Below are positions 38,837-49,969 of a DNA stretch of 64,000 nt, one piece after another. Within the stretch, counting starts at the first letter, position 1. Every line of letters begins with the position of its first letter. The notes under the pieces are model-generated. The model did no database searches. It saw only the letters and a list, made by a program, of their open reading frames with translations, and was not told the DNA's origin. The translations under genes and the position numbers were made by a program. The DNA comes from Clytia hemisphaerica (lineage: Eukaryota > Cnidaria > Hydrozoa > Leptothecata > Clytiidae): NCBI GenBank assembly GCA_902728285.1, contig CACVBU010000050.1, positions 552,829-616,828 on the forward strand, written 5' to 3'.

Positions 38837-39622
38837 ATGGATAAAGATCAGCCTTTCGAAGCAGCTTCACCACCTCAAGCTTGCACGCCGTCAAGATGTA
38901 CTGAAGACGATGACCTGGATCGCTTAACATGCAAAAAATGTAAAAGATCAGTTCATTATGAGTGCACACAGCTACCCCTGTATCAACTACAAATATTCGT
39001 GACATCCTACAACGATCATTACTTATGTTCAAACTGCGTACGAATAACGAAAAACCTAAGAAGTAAAGTGGGAAAAAACACTCAACATATGATGCAAAAT
39101 GAACTTAAAAAGAAAGACGACGTCATACAAAAACTGAACAACGAGGTCAACACCAACACAAAAACCCGTGATTCCATCAAAAATGACCTCAAAACCTTTC
39201 TGGCAGGAAAACTACAAGAGATGGAGGAGAAGACAAGAAGCATGATTAAGGAAGAAATAAAGCACACAGCAGAAATAATGACTGAAACATCAAAGAAAAC
39301 ATACGCTGAGATTACCAAGAAGCACAAAGAAGACTTAAAATCTGCCGAAGAACAAAAACGGAAGGAAGACAGTGAAAAGAGAGACATAGAATCTAGAAAA
39401 CTGAATATGATCGTTCACGGGTTTCTCGAATATTCAGGCCCAGATAAGGAAGAAGAAGAAAATGGGAAAAAATATGATATATTTCGGTTCCGAGAACTCC
39501 TAGATGACATCAATGTTCCAGAAATCAATGTTACTCACCACAGATTAGGAAACAGAAAAACAAAGAATGGCCGTCCTCTGAAAGTCACCTGCAAAGTCAA
39601 CATGACAAAGATCTTATCATGA
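38837..39622 (+). pseudogene. PHD finger / coiled coil / L1-ORF1-like protein, frameshifted
   Basis: From ATG 38837 the frame encodes 261 residues. Cysteine and histidine at 16, 21, 32, 35, 40 (His), 43, 64 and 67 give a C4HC3 PHD-type zinc finger. Residues about 85-185 are rich in K, E and Q with heptad character, so probably a coiled coil. From about 189 (KLNMIVHGF... HHRLGNRKTKNGRPLKV) it resembles the RRM-like domain of L1-type ORF1 nucleic-acid chaperones. The frame then stops at 39620-39622, but a neighbouring frame continues as HDKDLIMKNLHML, so a one-base frameshift near 39600 breaks the gene. In non-LTR retrotransposons such proteins bind RNA and DNA in the RNP. No reverse transcriptase follows in the next 1.2 kb. 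An in-frame TTG-initiated extension upstream to 38768 is not needed. Confidence 0.7.
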
Positions 39623-39819
39623 AGAATTTACACATGCTAAAAGAAACTTGTTTCTTTCAGGTAAGTATAACGGAAGATTTCACAATCAACGAACGGAAAA
39701 AGATCAAGGAGATGCACGAACAAGCGAAGAAACTTAACAAAGACAATAACAATAAAGGATTCAACTGGTGCGTAAGAGGAAGCCCAAGAACAAAACTACG
39801 CTTCGTTAAAAAATTATAA
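39619..39819 (+). pseudogene. C-terminal part of the ORF1-like protein in the shifted frame
   Basis: This frame overlaps the stop of the preceding one and supplies the missing C-terminal domain: FQVSITEDFTINERKKIKEM, then NWCVRGSPRTKLRFVKKL to a TAA. The pattern (ITEDxT..ERK, then VRG.P) matches the C-terminal domain of L1-type ORF1 proteins. The full protein would be about 325 residues. The copy is broken as it stands, unless the base change is a sequencing error. Confidence 0.65.
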
Positions 39820-40010
39820 AACCGAACAAAAATATCTTCAAATTGTAAACCAAAATGCTCTACAGAAGAAATTGTCAGCGATTGGGCATTAACAGATGAT
39901 GATGAATGATTCATTTTGTAAAATAGGCAGTCGAACTCTATTAGCTTAAAGCTAGTACAGATTTGTACACATTTTTCGACTTTAAAGAATATATACATTA
40001 ACATTAACAT

Positions 40011-40593
40011 GGCTGCGTTTAGACCAGCCTGGCATTTGTAATTGCTTGCAGTATTCTTTTGAATTCTATTGTTCCGCGCAATTGTTCGGTTTGTCAAATG
40101 CCTAATGATGCCAGCGTGTTGGCATTTCGTTGGCATTTGAAATGCAATTTTGAGCAAAGGAATTCCCTTTTCTGGCATTTCAAATAAAACAAAGGAACCA
40201 AAACAAAGAGAAAAAATGACATTTTTGATTTTTTAAAGTATTTGCACGTTTTTATTCAGTTCTTTCTATAGGTTGTAAAATTTGCAAGATTTGCCATAGC
40301 CTAGCCCTACGGCAAAAAGTTTCAGTCTTAATGACTGCAGTTTTTGAGAAATTCCATGCTTTTCATTGTTTGATCTGTCAAAGTTGAACTTGAGGGAATC
40401 ACCTTTTCAGTAATGACTCTAAAAAGACGATTCCTTAAATGCAATGACAGAAAATACAATGGAAAAGCTATTAAAATCGAATCCCTCGTGAGCAAATGCC
40501 AAATTACAAATGCCTACCAACTTTATCCTACCGGGAGTAATCCTGGTTGGATACTGGATGATGTGATATTTTATAAAAGGTCTAAACGCAGCC
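40011..40593. mobile_element. TIR element nested next to the ORF1-like gene
   Basis: The perfect 15-bp ends GGCTGCGTTTAGACC and GGTCTAAACGCAGCC bound 583 bp. Inside are further complementary blocks (GGCATTTGTAATT and AATTACAAATGCC). No transposase and no clear target duplication. It probably inserted into the 2.4-kb unit after that unit formed. Confidence 0.65.
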
Positions 40594-41167
40594 GATGATG
40601 ACAACTACGCAAATGATTTTTTTGATCAAGCTTTACTACGCATCATGAACTTGTATGGTAAAGTTGAAACGTATAGACGGTTGAATATAGAAAAACCTGT
40701 TCTGTAATAAAATTTGAACCAATCAGAAAGCTTGGGGAAAATCAATTATGATTTACAAAGGAATCGTGATGGAATCAAAAGAAATCGTGGTATTTCTATT
40801 GTATTTCTTAATCGATTCTCTCCTAGATGTAAACCCACCCAATTTCTCTGGATGCACAAGTAATAATACCTCATCACAAAAAACAAATCTTCTAAAGCAA
40901 CACATGAAGCTCACCATTAGAATCTCTTGGTCAATCTACCAAACTCTTCTTCGGAATATTTCGGACTGGTTCTTCTTTGCGTCCCCTTGACCTAGAAAAA
41001 TATGAATTTCGGAACTTTATTGCAAGGAATATCGAGCAAAATGTCACACCCAATGAAGTAAAAGCCCCAAGCACTACAATCGGTGACGAAATACTTGGCA
41101 CAAAAAGGAAATCCACCGGGGTGTTTTGAAACCACAATCGATTTGCAAGTGCTCTAAAGTAGGTTCG

Positions 41168-41370
41168 AAGGGTAGAGTTTTAACTCTGAGTTTTAACGCT
41201 GGACTTAAGACTCCAAGATCCAAAAGTTCAAAAATGGTCCAGTAGGGCTTGAAATATAGCCTAAAAAACAATAAATCTCTCCCAGATCGAAATAATCGTT
41301 GAAATCAAGTTGAAGGCCCGAAATTGACATTCTTGCTCGAACTTCAATTTTCGAATGGTAAATTAGCCAA
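41168..41370 (+). repeat. Dispersed direct repeat, right copy
   Basis: Homologous to 37945-38140: TAGAGTTTTAACTCTGAGTT, then GGACTTAAGACT, CAAAAGTTCAAAA, GAAATATAGCCTA and, further on, TTCTTGCTCGAACTTCAATT. Diverged by point changes and indels. Confidence 0.65.
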
Positions 41371-42249
41371 AAGTGCCAATATGTTATGGCACTAATTGTA
41401 GAAGGGAACCTTTCCTAGGCAAGAAAAAGTGAAGCCTTAGGATATACATCACTAGCTTTGACGACGAGCCGGGTCGGGCAGCTTAGGTAGGATTTAGCAG
41501 CTTCAAATCCTATGTAGGAGATATGTAATGGAGGAACGGTTGCGTTTCAAGTCAGTTTTCTCAGCGCCCTCTATAATTAGCTTGTCGGGTACATTCATTA
41601 GGAATGCAATTTAGGACCAAATAATATACATTTTTATCAAAAGAACAAATTTTCAAATGTTATGATGAGGTACACACGGGACGGGAATAATTACCGGGTC
41701 ACACAGAGAGAAAGATGGTTGGACGAGCTAATGTCAAGAGAATGATTTCTCGACTTATCTAATCAGGATAAAGTTGATATCAAATACTTACCAAAACATA
41801 ATGCCAAGTGAGAAGAAGGAAGTCAGCTGTTGTTGTTTGGGGGATTTGATAGAAAGCTGGATCCGATTCGATTCCAAGATGGTATGTTCCGGAGGTTACC
41901 CAGTGGGCGGCGAGGGTGAATCTGATGTAGAGGAGAGGACACTTGAATATTGGTAGCTTGACTGGACTGGGCGGAGCTTGACTGCTTGCCCTCAAACGAA
42001 GGATTGTATGTTGTTTGTCCTTCGACTTCCGATGAGCTTTCAACATCTGTATCAGTGTTCAAACGGTACAATTGACAGATCAAAGGACGGTGACGTCTGC
42101 AAAGGGAAAAGAAGACAAAATTTATTTATGATCTACGAGTTCCAAAAAAACAAACAAAAGGAATATTTTCTAAGGACATAATGTATGGAAACACATGGCT
42201 GTTTTCTGGTCGTCGGGTCACTGTCGCAGTTCCTTGACATTCCCCTATA
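41371..42249. other. No recognised gene
   Basis: Contains the inverted copy of the dispersed repeat at 30271 (about 41405-41438, AAGAAAAAGTGAAGCCTTAG). Open frames on both strands near 41780-42080 overlap each other and show no domain-like features. Confidence 0.4.
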
Positions 42250-43019
42250 AGCATGGATTTATCATAGAACTCTGGATAAACATCAAATAAAACGGTGGAG
42301 AGCGAACTATTGTCTTTCCATTGTTTTAGAAAACAATCGATGTTCTAGCTTTGTCCGCAAAGGACAACTGTCATGGCGGCTCGAAGGTCCCTCTGATTTT
42401 GAAAAATGATTAATAATCCCATTTCTAAAAAGTCCTGTAACTTCTTGTTTTTGTATATTTACCGGATGCAACTTTGAAAATGAAAGCAAGAAAGCTTAAC
42501 GAATACATTTATGAAATTAAATGTGAAATAACTTCATCAAATAAGAAAAATTGAGTAAAATGCCTAGAATGACGCTGAAAATAAGGTTGGCAATATCTTT
42601 CCAATTTTTTCCTGGGAAGAGCTAGGATTGACATATGTTGAACTGGAGTATCTTGGCTTCATAGTGATATGAAAATCTTTTGGAGGCACGCGGTGGCACG
42701 GTGGTTTCGGCGAGGTGGAAGTTTGAAATTTTCTGGTGTCAACATTCAATTTTTTATACATTTATTCAAGCTTTCTCACAGCTTGAAACGTCATAACGAT
42801 CAATTTGATGCATTTGACTCTCTTGAGAGATCTTTAAGTCTCATTTGGGAATTGTATAGCTGTGTTTTGATGAAAAATACAATAAAACAAATTACGAAAA
42901 ATTATTAGTGAATGGAAGAGGGTTAACAATAATGTCATTACTGCGGACAAGGCTAGAACATGAGAAATCGATGAAAACCAGCTCGTTGTGTATCCAGAGT
43001 TCTATGATAAATCCATGCT
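42250..43019. mobile_element. Element with long (over 100 bp) imperfect TIRs
   Basis: AGCATGGATTTATCATAGAA (continuing CTCTGGATA) at the left is mirrored at the right by TATCCAGAGTTCTATGATAA then ATCCATGCT. Complementarity resumes inward at AATCGATGTTCTAGCTTTGT / ACAAGGCTAGAACATGAGAA, so the arms reach over 100 bp. ATA flanks both ends (42247-42249 and 43020-43022). 770 bp, no transposase. Confidence 0.7.
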
Positions 43020-43022
43020 ATA

Positions 43023-44385
43023 AGTAACTTTCACCGAGAAATTGAGTTTTTTCGAACACTGCATACAATAAACCTCTGGTTTGTTAATTCTCTCAGTTCA
43101 GTCCTAAAGATCTAAAATCAGCTACTAGTCTATTAAACCAAGCAATGACTCGCCGTCGCGCCACCTTTTGGTAGAAAATACGCCATATCGATTTTTGGGT
43201 GCCTTAATATATAGTATTTATGAAAACCAGATGGTTTACAGGCTAAATCGGTGCCTTTTAGGTCTTTCTACCCTGGGGTTCGTCACGAAAATGTCATATC
43301 TCAAAAATTATTCATTCCATTTACTTTTAACTTTGCAAACGTGTAGCTATATAACTTGGAATGATTCATGTAAAATCTCAGAAATGTTAACTCAATCAGT
43401 CATAATTTGAAGACCGGAATATTCAAATTTTTGCTTTTTTATGATTTTTCCAAAACAATGGCCAAATTCTTTTTCATACAGAAAATTTTGAAATTATCTT
43501 CCAATTAATTTGGATTTTTTTGGGAACCTTCTCATATGAACAACGAATCTGTGCAATTTTATCACAAGAAAAAACAGGTATAAGTGCCATTTTAGGCCCC
43601 TTAGGTAGTCTGGAGCTTCTAAATAATACTAACAAACCTTTAACAAAACAATTCAAAACTGAGTTGTGCTGAAAGGTGGGCTATTGAAATTATTATGCCC
43701 TTCATACCGTCTTCAATTAAGTTTATCTTCTTGATTATTTTTGCTTTATAACCTTCGTCGTTTTTTTTGTTGATTTAAATGACGGTTTGTTTTCAAAGGA
43801 CAAAATTTCTGGATCGATGTTTTGAATATTTTTTTATCTACGTAATTTTTATATGAAGTTAATGTCGAAATAACGTTACGGTGACATGACGTATTCATAT
43901 CTTTCTTATTCCTAACACAGAGTTTCGACTACGATGAATATTTTGCAGACTAGAGTGACAGAAGAAGGAAAAAGAGAACGTGGTTCTTCTGCTATCATTT
44001 CTTGTAGTTTCTCGGGGACTGATCATTTTGTTCGTTCAATTCTGAAATGACTAGAATCTATTTCCCTCTTTTATTAATATTACAATCACAGTAACAACAT
44101 TTTGACTGCGGTTTTACGCAAGGGTGGAACCAGCGATGTCAGGCAATCAGGATTAATTCATCAACTGTCACAAAGCTCTTTTTGATAATTTTGTAAAGCT
44201 AATCACTTCTCAGGTAAGTTATGGCATGTCTCAAAAACCTGAAAATTAACATCATTTTTGAAGACCATTAGCCGGCAGAAAATGAGCAAACCAATGATTT
44301 GCTACGAAGGATACCATGATGAAGTTTCCCTGTAGGGGTGTTACCTAATTGTTTATGCCCTTATTTTCGTGAAAAACCGCAAAAA
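43023..44385. other. No recognised feature
   Basis: AT-rich sequence with no convincing gene, repeat array or inverted ends. Short frames only. Confidence 0.4.
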
Positions 44386-44411
44386 ATAAAAAATGCTGAC
44401 GTCAGCAAAAC

Positions 44412-44685
44412 TTGTTTTTTAAATAACTCCAGTTTGGCTAATGGTAGAAACATGAAATTTGGACCAATGTTGAATATCATTAAAAGGATCATTTTGCAAA
44501 AAAAAAATTTTGAAATTTTGCTGTCGTCAGCAGAAATCAGCAAAATACGAAATCTTGCAAAAAAGTGCTGATGTCAGCAAAATTTCAAAAGTTTTTTTTT
44601 GCAAAATGATCTTTTTAATGATGTGCAACTTAGTCCAAATTTCATGTTTCTATTTTTAGCCAAACTGGAGTTATTTAAAAAACAA
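44412..44685. repeat. Long hairpin (imperfect palindrome) with TGACGTCAG motifs
   Basis: TTGTTTTTTAAATAACTCCA (then GTTTGGCTA, GAAACATGAAATTTGGAC, GATCATTTTGCAAAAAAA) is mirrored in the same order on the other arm, ending TGGAGTTATTTAAAAAACAA. Arms are about 125 bp with a few mismatches. GCTGACGTCAGC lies just outside the left arm, and CTGTCGTCAGCAG and CTGATGTCAGC lie in the centre. Possibly a foldback element. No target duplication found. Confidence 0.75.
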
Positions 44686-44699
44686 ATGTATCAAGGTTG

Positions 44700-47290
44700 T
44701 TTGAAAACACTTGATGAAGGTCAAAATTACTTTCTAAAATATTGACTGTGAAGAAGGCTTTCCTAAAACTGTCTCAGTGATCCAGTATCTCGATATGGAA
44801 TCACAACTTAACCGTTATGGCATGGAGTATTTTGGAAAAGTTTTGCAGTATTTTTAGAGATAAATTCTTTCGACTCCTCAAGAACAATTAAGTGATGAAA
44901 TGTTAATAGTGTTTGTATAAAATGTTCGTGGCTCGTGGGTAGTCCCATGATGATTTAATGAGCTAGTTCGATAAGTCAGTCAGAAGCTATGGCCTCAAGT
45001 CTGAGACTCAGTATTTTGACTTGTTTTAGACGCATATACGTGCCACTCGTGGTCTAAGGCTTTATCTCCTCCACACAATACAAGGAAGCATTTGCATAAA
45101 AAACACTTTACTTTGTAAAGACTGAATTAAATTTTGCCTTTGATAAAGAGGAGTAATTTTCCTGGAAAAACAGCGTCATTTTTCCTGGAAAAGACACAAA
45201 ATATCAATATAAGCCACTTTTTTCCTGACTTAGAAGACTGATTTTTTACCATGCTAGAAATTCAGGCATTGTTTTACTTGACTAAAATTTCATCTTTTAA
45301 TAGAATAGATTTAGACACATTGAAAATCAAATTTACCTTTAGAAATATTATATATTTTTATTATGTTATTGGTCAGCCTAAGCTGAGCATTCAAATAGGT
45401 AAAATTTTCCATAAGACGGCAAAAAAAAAATCCGATTTTCCGATCTCACTTTGATTTCTAAACTTTCTTCCGATCGGGTTCACTTTTTGGGTACTTTTAG
45501 CGTGCGTTGTTTTTACAGATCATAATGTAGTTTCAAGATGGCGGCTCAAGTGATAGTCAGATGTGATAATAAGTCAGTGTTGTATGTTGTACCTAAGTAT
45601 TTCCAGTGTAAATCTGTTGCAAGCTTCAATTTCTGTCATTTATTTTCTTAACTCGGCAAATCAAACACATGATTTTCATCAAGGCGATTCTTTTTCTATA
45701 TCCTTTGAAGGTTTAAAGCCGTTTGCTCAAGTTTTTGTTTATGTTGAATTTTCTGATATATACTATATACTTTTTATTGCTGCTTTTTAATAGTTTTTGC
45801 AATAAAAACATATTTTTCTTGTCTGCCTCTAGGGGAATTGATGGTGTTATAATGTTATTGGGATTTGATAAAGTTTACAAAAGTACAGCTACTGTATAAA
45901 TTTGATATAAAGACTGGATGCAATCGTGCTTTTTTGGACTTGGATGTGTTTGTGATAAAGGCGAATCGCAAAAAACTGTTTGGTTCCCGCCATTTCTACT
46001 TTAAAAAGTGGGAGTCGTTCGGCCGGGAAGTCGAAAATATTTTTCTGTTAAGAAGCAGCTATACATCTTGTTGAAAGGGAATTCGTGTGGGCTGATCCAA
46101 ATTTTAAAATTGAGAAACCGTGGATAAACTGGTGTTTTCGGTTTACTCTCCATTAGCATGCGGCTCTCTACTTCGATTTGAAAACTTTAAAAACACAGAG
46201 CGTGAAGAGGTCGACAGTGGAAATCCAGCAAAGCAGCGGAAAAGCTTTCTGACTCTCCAGCTCTACCTGCTGACCGTAAATCAGATGACGGAACCAAATG
46301 ATGACATCACATCTCCTATTATTAATTGGACTTGCAAAATTATAACAAATGGTCTTTGGAATTTGATCATTTATATTAATATTGATATATACAGTTCTTG
46401 TTGAAATTGATCAAACTATTTTTCACGCAGTTCCGGACGCAGATTGTGTTTTTCTTAACCTTTCTAACCTTGGCGCACATTTTGACTGAATGATGGAATG
46501 GAATGAATGGCGATAACAGTTTATAGATATATCTTATCAGACTTGCCGAAAGCGGGCTGCCGTCAAGTTACACACATGCACACTCTCGTCACAACTTGCA
46601 CAGCCATAACAAACAGGTCTGGTCTTCTTTAACATTGTTTTAAAGTTTAAAAAACACCCAGTGCTTGGCACAGAAGAGAGGACTCGCAGTTGAAATTAAT
46701 TGCTACAAAGACCGCTGCCCTGTTGAATTTGTTTATTATGGTTTGGTGTTATTCCGCAAGGCGGTAAATCAAATCAAATCGCCCGAATCAGAACCAATCA
46801 AAGCGAGTTTAAAGCAAAACGGGGGAAAATGAGCTTCCCCTCGCATAGTTATGAATCTTAAGTTTTGCTTTCGATTATCATTTGCGTCCACAAAGTCTTC
46901 AAATGGTTGTGTGCATATTGTGTAAACTTGACGTTACTAAACTACAAAACTTTCTTTACCTTACAAACTGGAGGGCCATCATATATACCGTACACAAGTA
47001 AGGGGGAGAGGGTGGGGTTAAAAAGCGTACATCTATTGTTTAAAAACAAGTCCATTGTTCTATTCCTCGCCCCTCGCCTCTGCGTACGAGGGGGAGGGTG
47101 TCAAATATTGGGAAAATTTGTGCATACGTACTATATGGACAATGCTAAAGAGAAGTATACTTTGAGCTTCTCGTGGGGGAGGGGGGGTTGGAGGAGCTCT
47201 CAGGCTTGTTTTACATAATTTTAAATCAAGTTATCAAATGTTTCACATTTTGTACATTATTCAACATATTTAGTCTACTCTGTTTCAGTG
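44700..47290. other. Mostly unassigned, one possible promoter/first exon inside
   Basis: Apart from the ATGGCGGC site at 45534-45543 I see only short frames. G-rich stretches near 46997-47016, 47088-47100 and 47173-47190 are low complexity. Confidence 0.4.
45534..45543 (+). promoter_or_regulatory. YY1-like AAGATGGCGGC start-proximal motif
   Basis: CAAGATGGCGGCTC contains the YY1-type core AAGATGGCGGC, which in many animal promoters overlaps the start codon. The ATG at 45538 opens a frame beginning MAAQVIVRCDNKSVLYVV that stops after 41 codons unless spliced. No downstream exon was identified, so this may be a first exon or a chance match. Confidence 0.3.
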
Positions 47291-47298
47291 CATCTCTT

Positions 47299-48488
47299 CG
47301 TTGTTACTAAAAGTGGTAACACAGGGTAACACATGGTAACAGGGGGTAACACTAGGGTAACAGGGGGTAACACATGGGTAACAGGGGTAACACTAGGGTA
47401 ACAGGGGTAACACATGGTAACAGTTTGAAAATGGTGGCTCTGAGGGGTCGGAAATTTGAAAATTGACTTAACCAATGTTGTTGGTGAATTCAACGTTGGA
47501 ATCAATGTTGCAGGTGACTGAAATGATGGAATCGATGTTGCTGGTGAATGCAATGATGGTGTTACTGGTGAATGCAATGATGGAATCAATGGTGCTGGTG
47601 AATGCAATGTTGGAATCAATGGTGCAGGACTGAAATGATGGATCGAGGTTGCTGGTGAATGCAATGATGGTGTTACTGGTGAATGCAATGATGGAATCAA
47701 TGGTGCTGGTGAATGCAATGTTGGAATCAATGGTGCAGGTGACTGAAATGATGGAATCGATGTTGCTGGTGAATGCAATGATGGTGTTACTGGGTGAATG
47801 CAATGATGGAATCAATGGTGCTGGTGAATGCAATGGTGGAATTAATGGTGCAGGTGATTGAAATGATGGAATCGATGTTACTGGTGAATGCAATGATGGT
47901 GTTACTGGTGAATGCAATGATGGAATCAATGGTGCTGGTGAATGTAATGCTGGAATCAATGGTGCTGGTGAATTCAATTGATTCCAGCATTACATTCACC
48001 AGCACCATTGATTCTATCATTGAATCACCAGTAACACCATCATTGCATTCACCAGCAACATCGATTCCATCATTTCAGTCACCTGCACCATTGATTCCAG
48101 CATTGAATTCACCAGCACCATTGATTCCAGCATTGAATTCACCAGCACCATTGATTCCAGCATTACATTCACCAGCACCATTGATTCCAGCATTGAATTC
48201 ACAAGCACCATTGATTCCAGCATTACATTCACCAGCAACATCGATTCCATCATTTCAGTCACCAGCAACATCGATTCCATCATTGCATTGACCAGCATCA
48301 TTCATTCTATCATTGTATTCACCAACAATATTGGTTAAGTCAATTTTCAAATTTCCGACCCCTCAGAGCCACCATTTTCAAACTGTTACCATGTGTTACC
48401 CCTGTTACCCATGTGTTACCCATGTGTTACCCCCTGTTACCCTAGTGTTACCCCCTGTTACCATGTGTTACCACTTTTAGTAACAACG
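47299..48488. mobile_element. 1.19-kb foldback element with 8-bp target duplication (hAT-like)
   Basis: The ends CGTTGTTACTAAAAGTGGTA and its exact complement (TACCACTTTTAGTAACAACG) are flanked by CATCTCTT at 47291-47298 and again at 48489-48496. The 8-bp duplication fits hAT transposons. Each arm runs GGTAACA-word tandem repeats, then GGTGGCTCTGAGGGGTCGGA, then a roughly 30-bp minisatellite (AATGCAATGATGGAATCAAT and variants). The arms meet near 47977 at GGTGAATTCAATTGATTCCA. Long frames on both strands are by-products of the repeats. No transposase. Confidence 0.85.
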
Positions 48489-48496
48489 CATCTCTT

Positions 48497-49960
48497 ACAT
48501 CTGTTAACCCACTTATTAAAGCTATATAGCTAAGCTCTATTGGCTGACCTTCCAGCCTCGGCTGGTTTATTTCACTTGAGAAGTACAAGAATGGCTTTTC
48601 TGGAAAAACAGGTTTTTGATTTTCCTTGAAAAAACATGGATTTAAAAATTTGACATGTTTGAGGTCAATTCTGTTCACATCTGATTGCATGAAGAGTTCT
48701 TTAAAATTATTATTTGGCACTTTCTTTAAATTTAAAACTAAGCAACCATGCAACTGGAAAACCTCTAAATCTTTTTCTGCTTACTCAAAATCTAAAAATT
48801 TTAACCGTTGCATATTGCTTAATAGGTAACTGTCTGGCAAGGGATTTGCATCCCGACATACAAAGACTTTTCTAATGAGATAAATCTGTGACATAAGTAG
48901 TAGGGGGGATGTTAGGAATAATTTTTAAATCCCATTTGTCAAAAGTTGCCTTTGGGTATAAAAAGGAGAAAAATCATGTAAAAACCCTGTGGCACTTTCT
49001 TCAAGGTTGCCACGGGCAGGGTGCCACCGCCGCTCCGCCAGCAAAATCAAAATTTCAAAAATTTTCAAAACATAGTGAAATGACCCCTCATTTGAAAGGT
49101 ATTTTCATGCTGATTAAGAAAATCATGTTTGTAATGGTAAAAGGACGGTCAAAAAATTGCGTTTTTAGCAAAATTCTCAAAATTTCGTCAACTTTGTGAA
49201 ATTACTTTTTGTGACGGTGTTACTCAACCTCATCATATTTGTTTTCTTACCTTGATCTTTCTTTACCTTACTCGAGATATTAATCCTTAAAAACAGTGTT
49301 TTTCAGTGTTTTTCAGCCAGAAACAGCTGTTTTGTCCAGTTTTTGCGCTTTCGGAAGCTCAATATCTTGAGTTAGGTACTGAGATCACCTATACTTGCAA
49401 TATATCACTAATCTTAATTTTTTGAGAGATTTCCAAAAATATACAACAGGTCTCCGTTTTCTCCAGCTAAAATTTTCATTAATTTTTCACCCTATGATAT
49501 TTGCCTGAGACCGTCGTATTTGTCCGAAAATCACACCAATGTGTCCGAAAAAAAATTGGCACCCAAGTTATTTTGATTCCCCTTAGCTTTCCAAATATGT
49601 ATAACAAGTGCTTTGACTAAAAAAATCGAGCGATTTTACAAATTTCCCCCTACTATTTTGTTTTGGATACCAAGACAGCCTAAATAGCAAAAGCATTCGA
49701 ATTTGACCAAAACATTCGAATTTAACATTCGAATGGAAGTCATTGTTCGAACGCCCGCGAACGCGTGAGCGCGCGCGCGGCAAAATACGATGGAAAATAA
49801 GAATAAAACAGTAAACAAAAAGGCAAGCAAGTGAGACAGGGTGCTCCTACAGTTCCATATAAAGGTATGATATTTATATGTCCTCTAATCTTATAGATGA
49901 CTCCCATAATTATGTTTGAATGTTTTTGCTGGGAATATTCAAACATAATACCCAACTTCA
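48497..49960. other. No recognised gene; CpG-rich patch at 49745-49785
   Basis: The stretch GCGAACGCGTGAGCGCGCGC stands out in AT-rich DNA and might mark an unmethylated regulatory site. No ORF with domain-like features follows it. The rest is unassigned. Confidence 0.4.
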
Positions 49961-49969
49961 GTGTGCAGT

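Larger units (their letters stand above)
38445..40840. mobile_element. 2.4-kb unit with long imperfect TIRs enclosing an ORF1-like gene
   Basis: The left end GGGTGGGTTTACATCT, continuing with AGAATCGATTAA, is mirrored at the right end (TTAATCGATTCTCTCCTAGA then TGTAAACCCACCC). Weaker complementarity continues inward for about 105 bp (AATTCTTTT, TAAACATAATCGATCTTCCC against its counterpart near 40735-40760). Flanks ATTCCTTTCC and ATTTCTCTGG agree at about 7 of 10 positions and might be a decayed long target duplication. The unit holds the PHD/coiled-coil ORF and a second TIR element (40011-40593). Superfamily unknown. Long TIRs recall Mutator-like elements, but no transposase is seen. Confidence 0.5.

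Noticed and set aside
39082-39387. 101-codon serine/phenylalanine-rich minus-strand frame
   Set aside because: Shadow of the lysine/glutamate-rich coiled coil on the plus strand.
39657-40178. 173-codon minus-strand frame
   Set aside because: Antisense to the ORF1-like gene and to the nested TIR element; composition follows from the plus-strand features.
41780-42083. Two overlapping minus-strand frames of 86-88 codons
   Set aside because: They overlap each other and a plus-strand frame, with no recognisable domain or paired splice sites.
46120-46404. 94-codon frame
   Set aside because: No domain, no splice context, and composition like the surrounding noncoding DNA.
47275-48301. Long proline/serine/histidine- and methionine-rich frames on both strands
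   Set aside because: They are translations of a minisatellite inside a palindromic element; both strands and several frames are open for the same reason.
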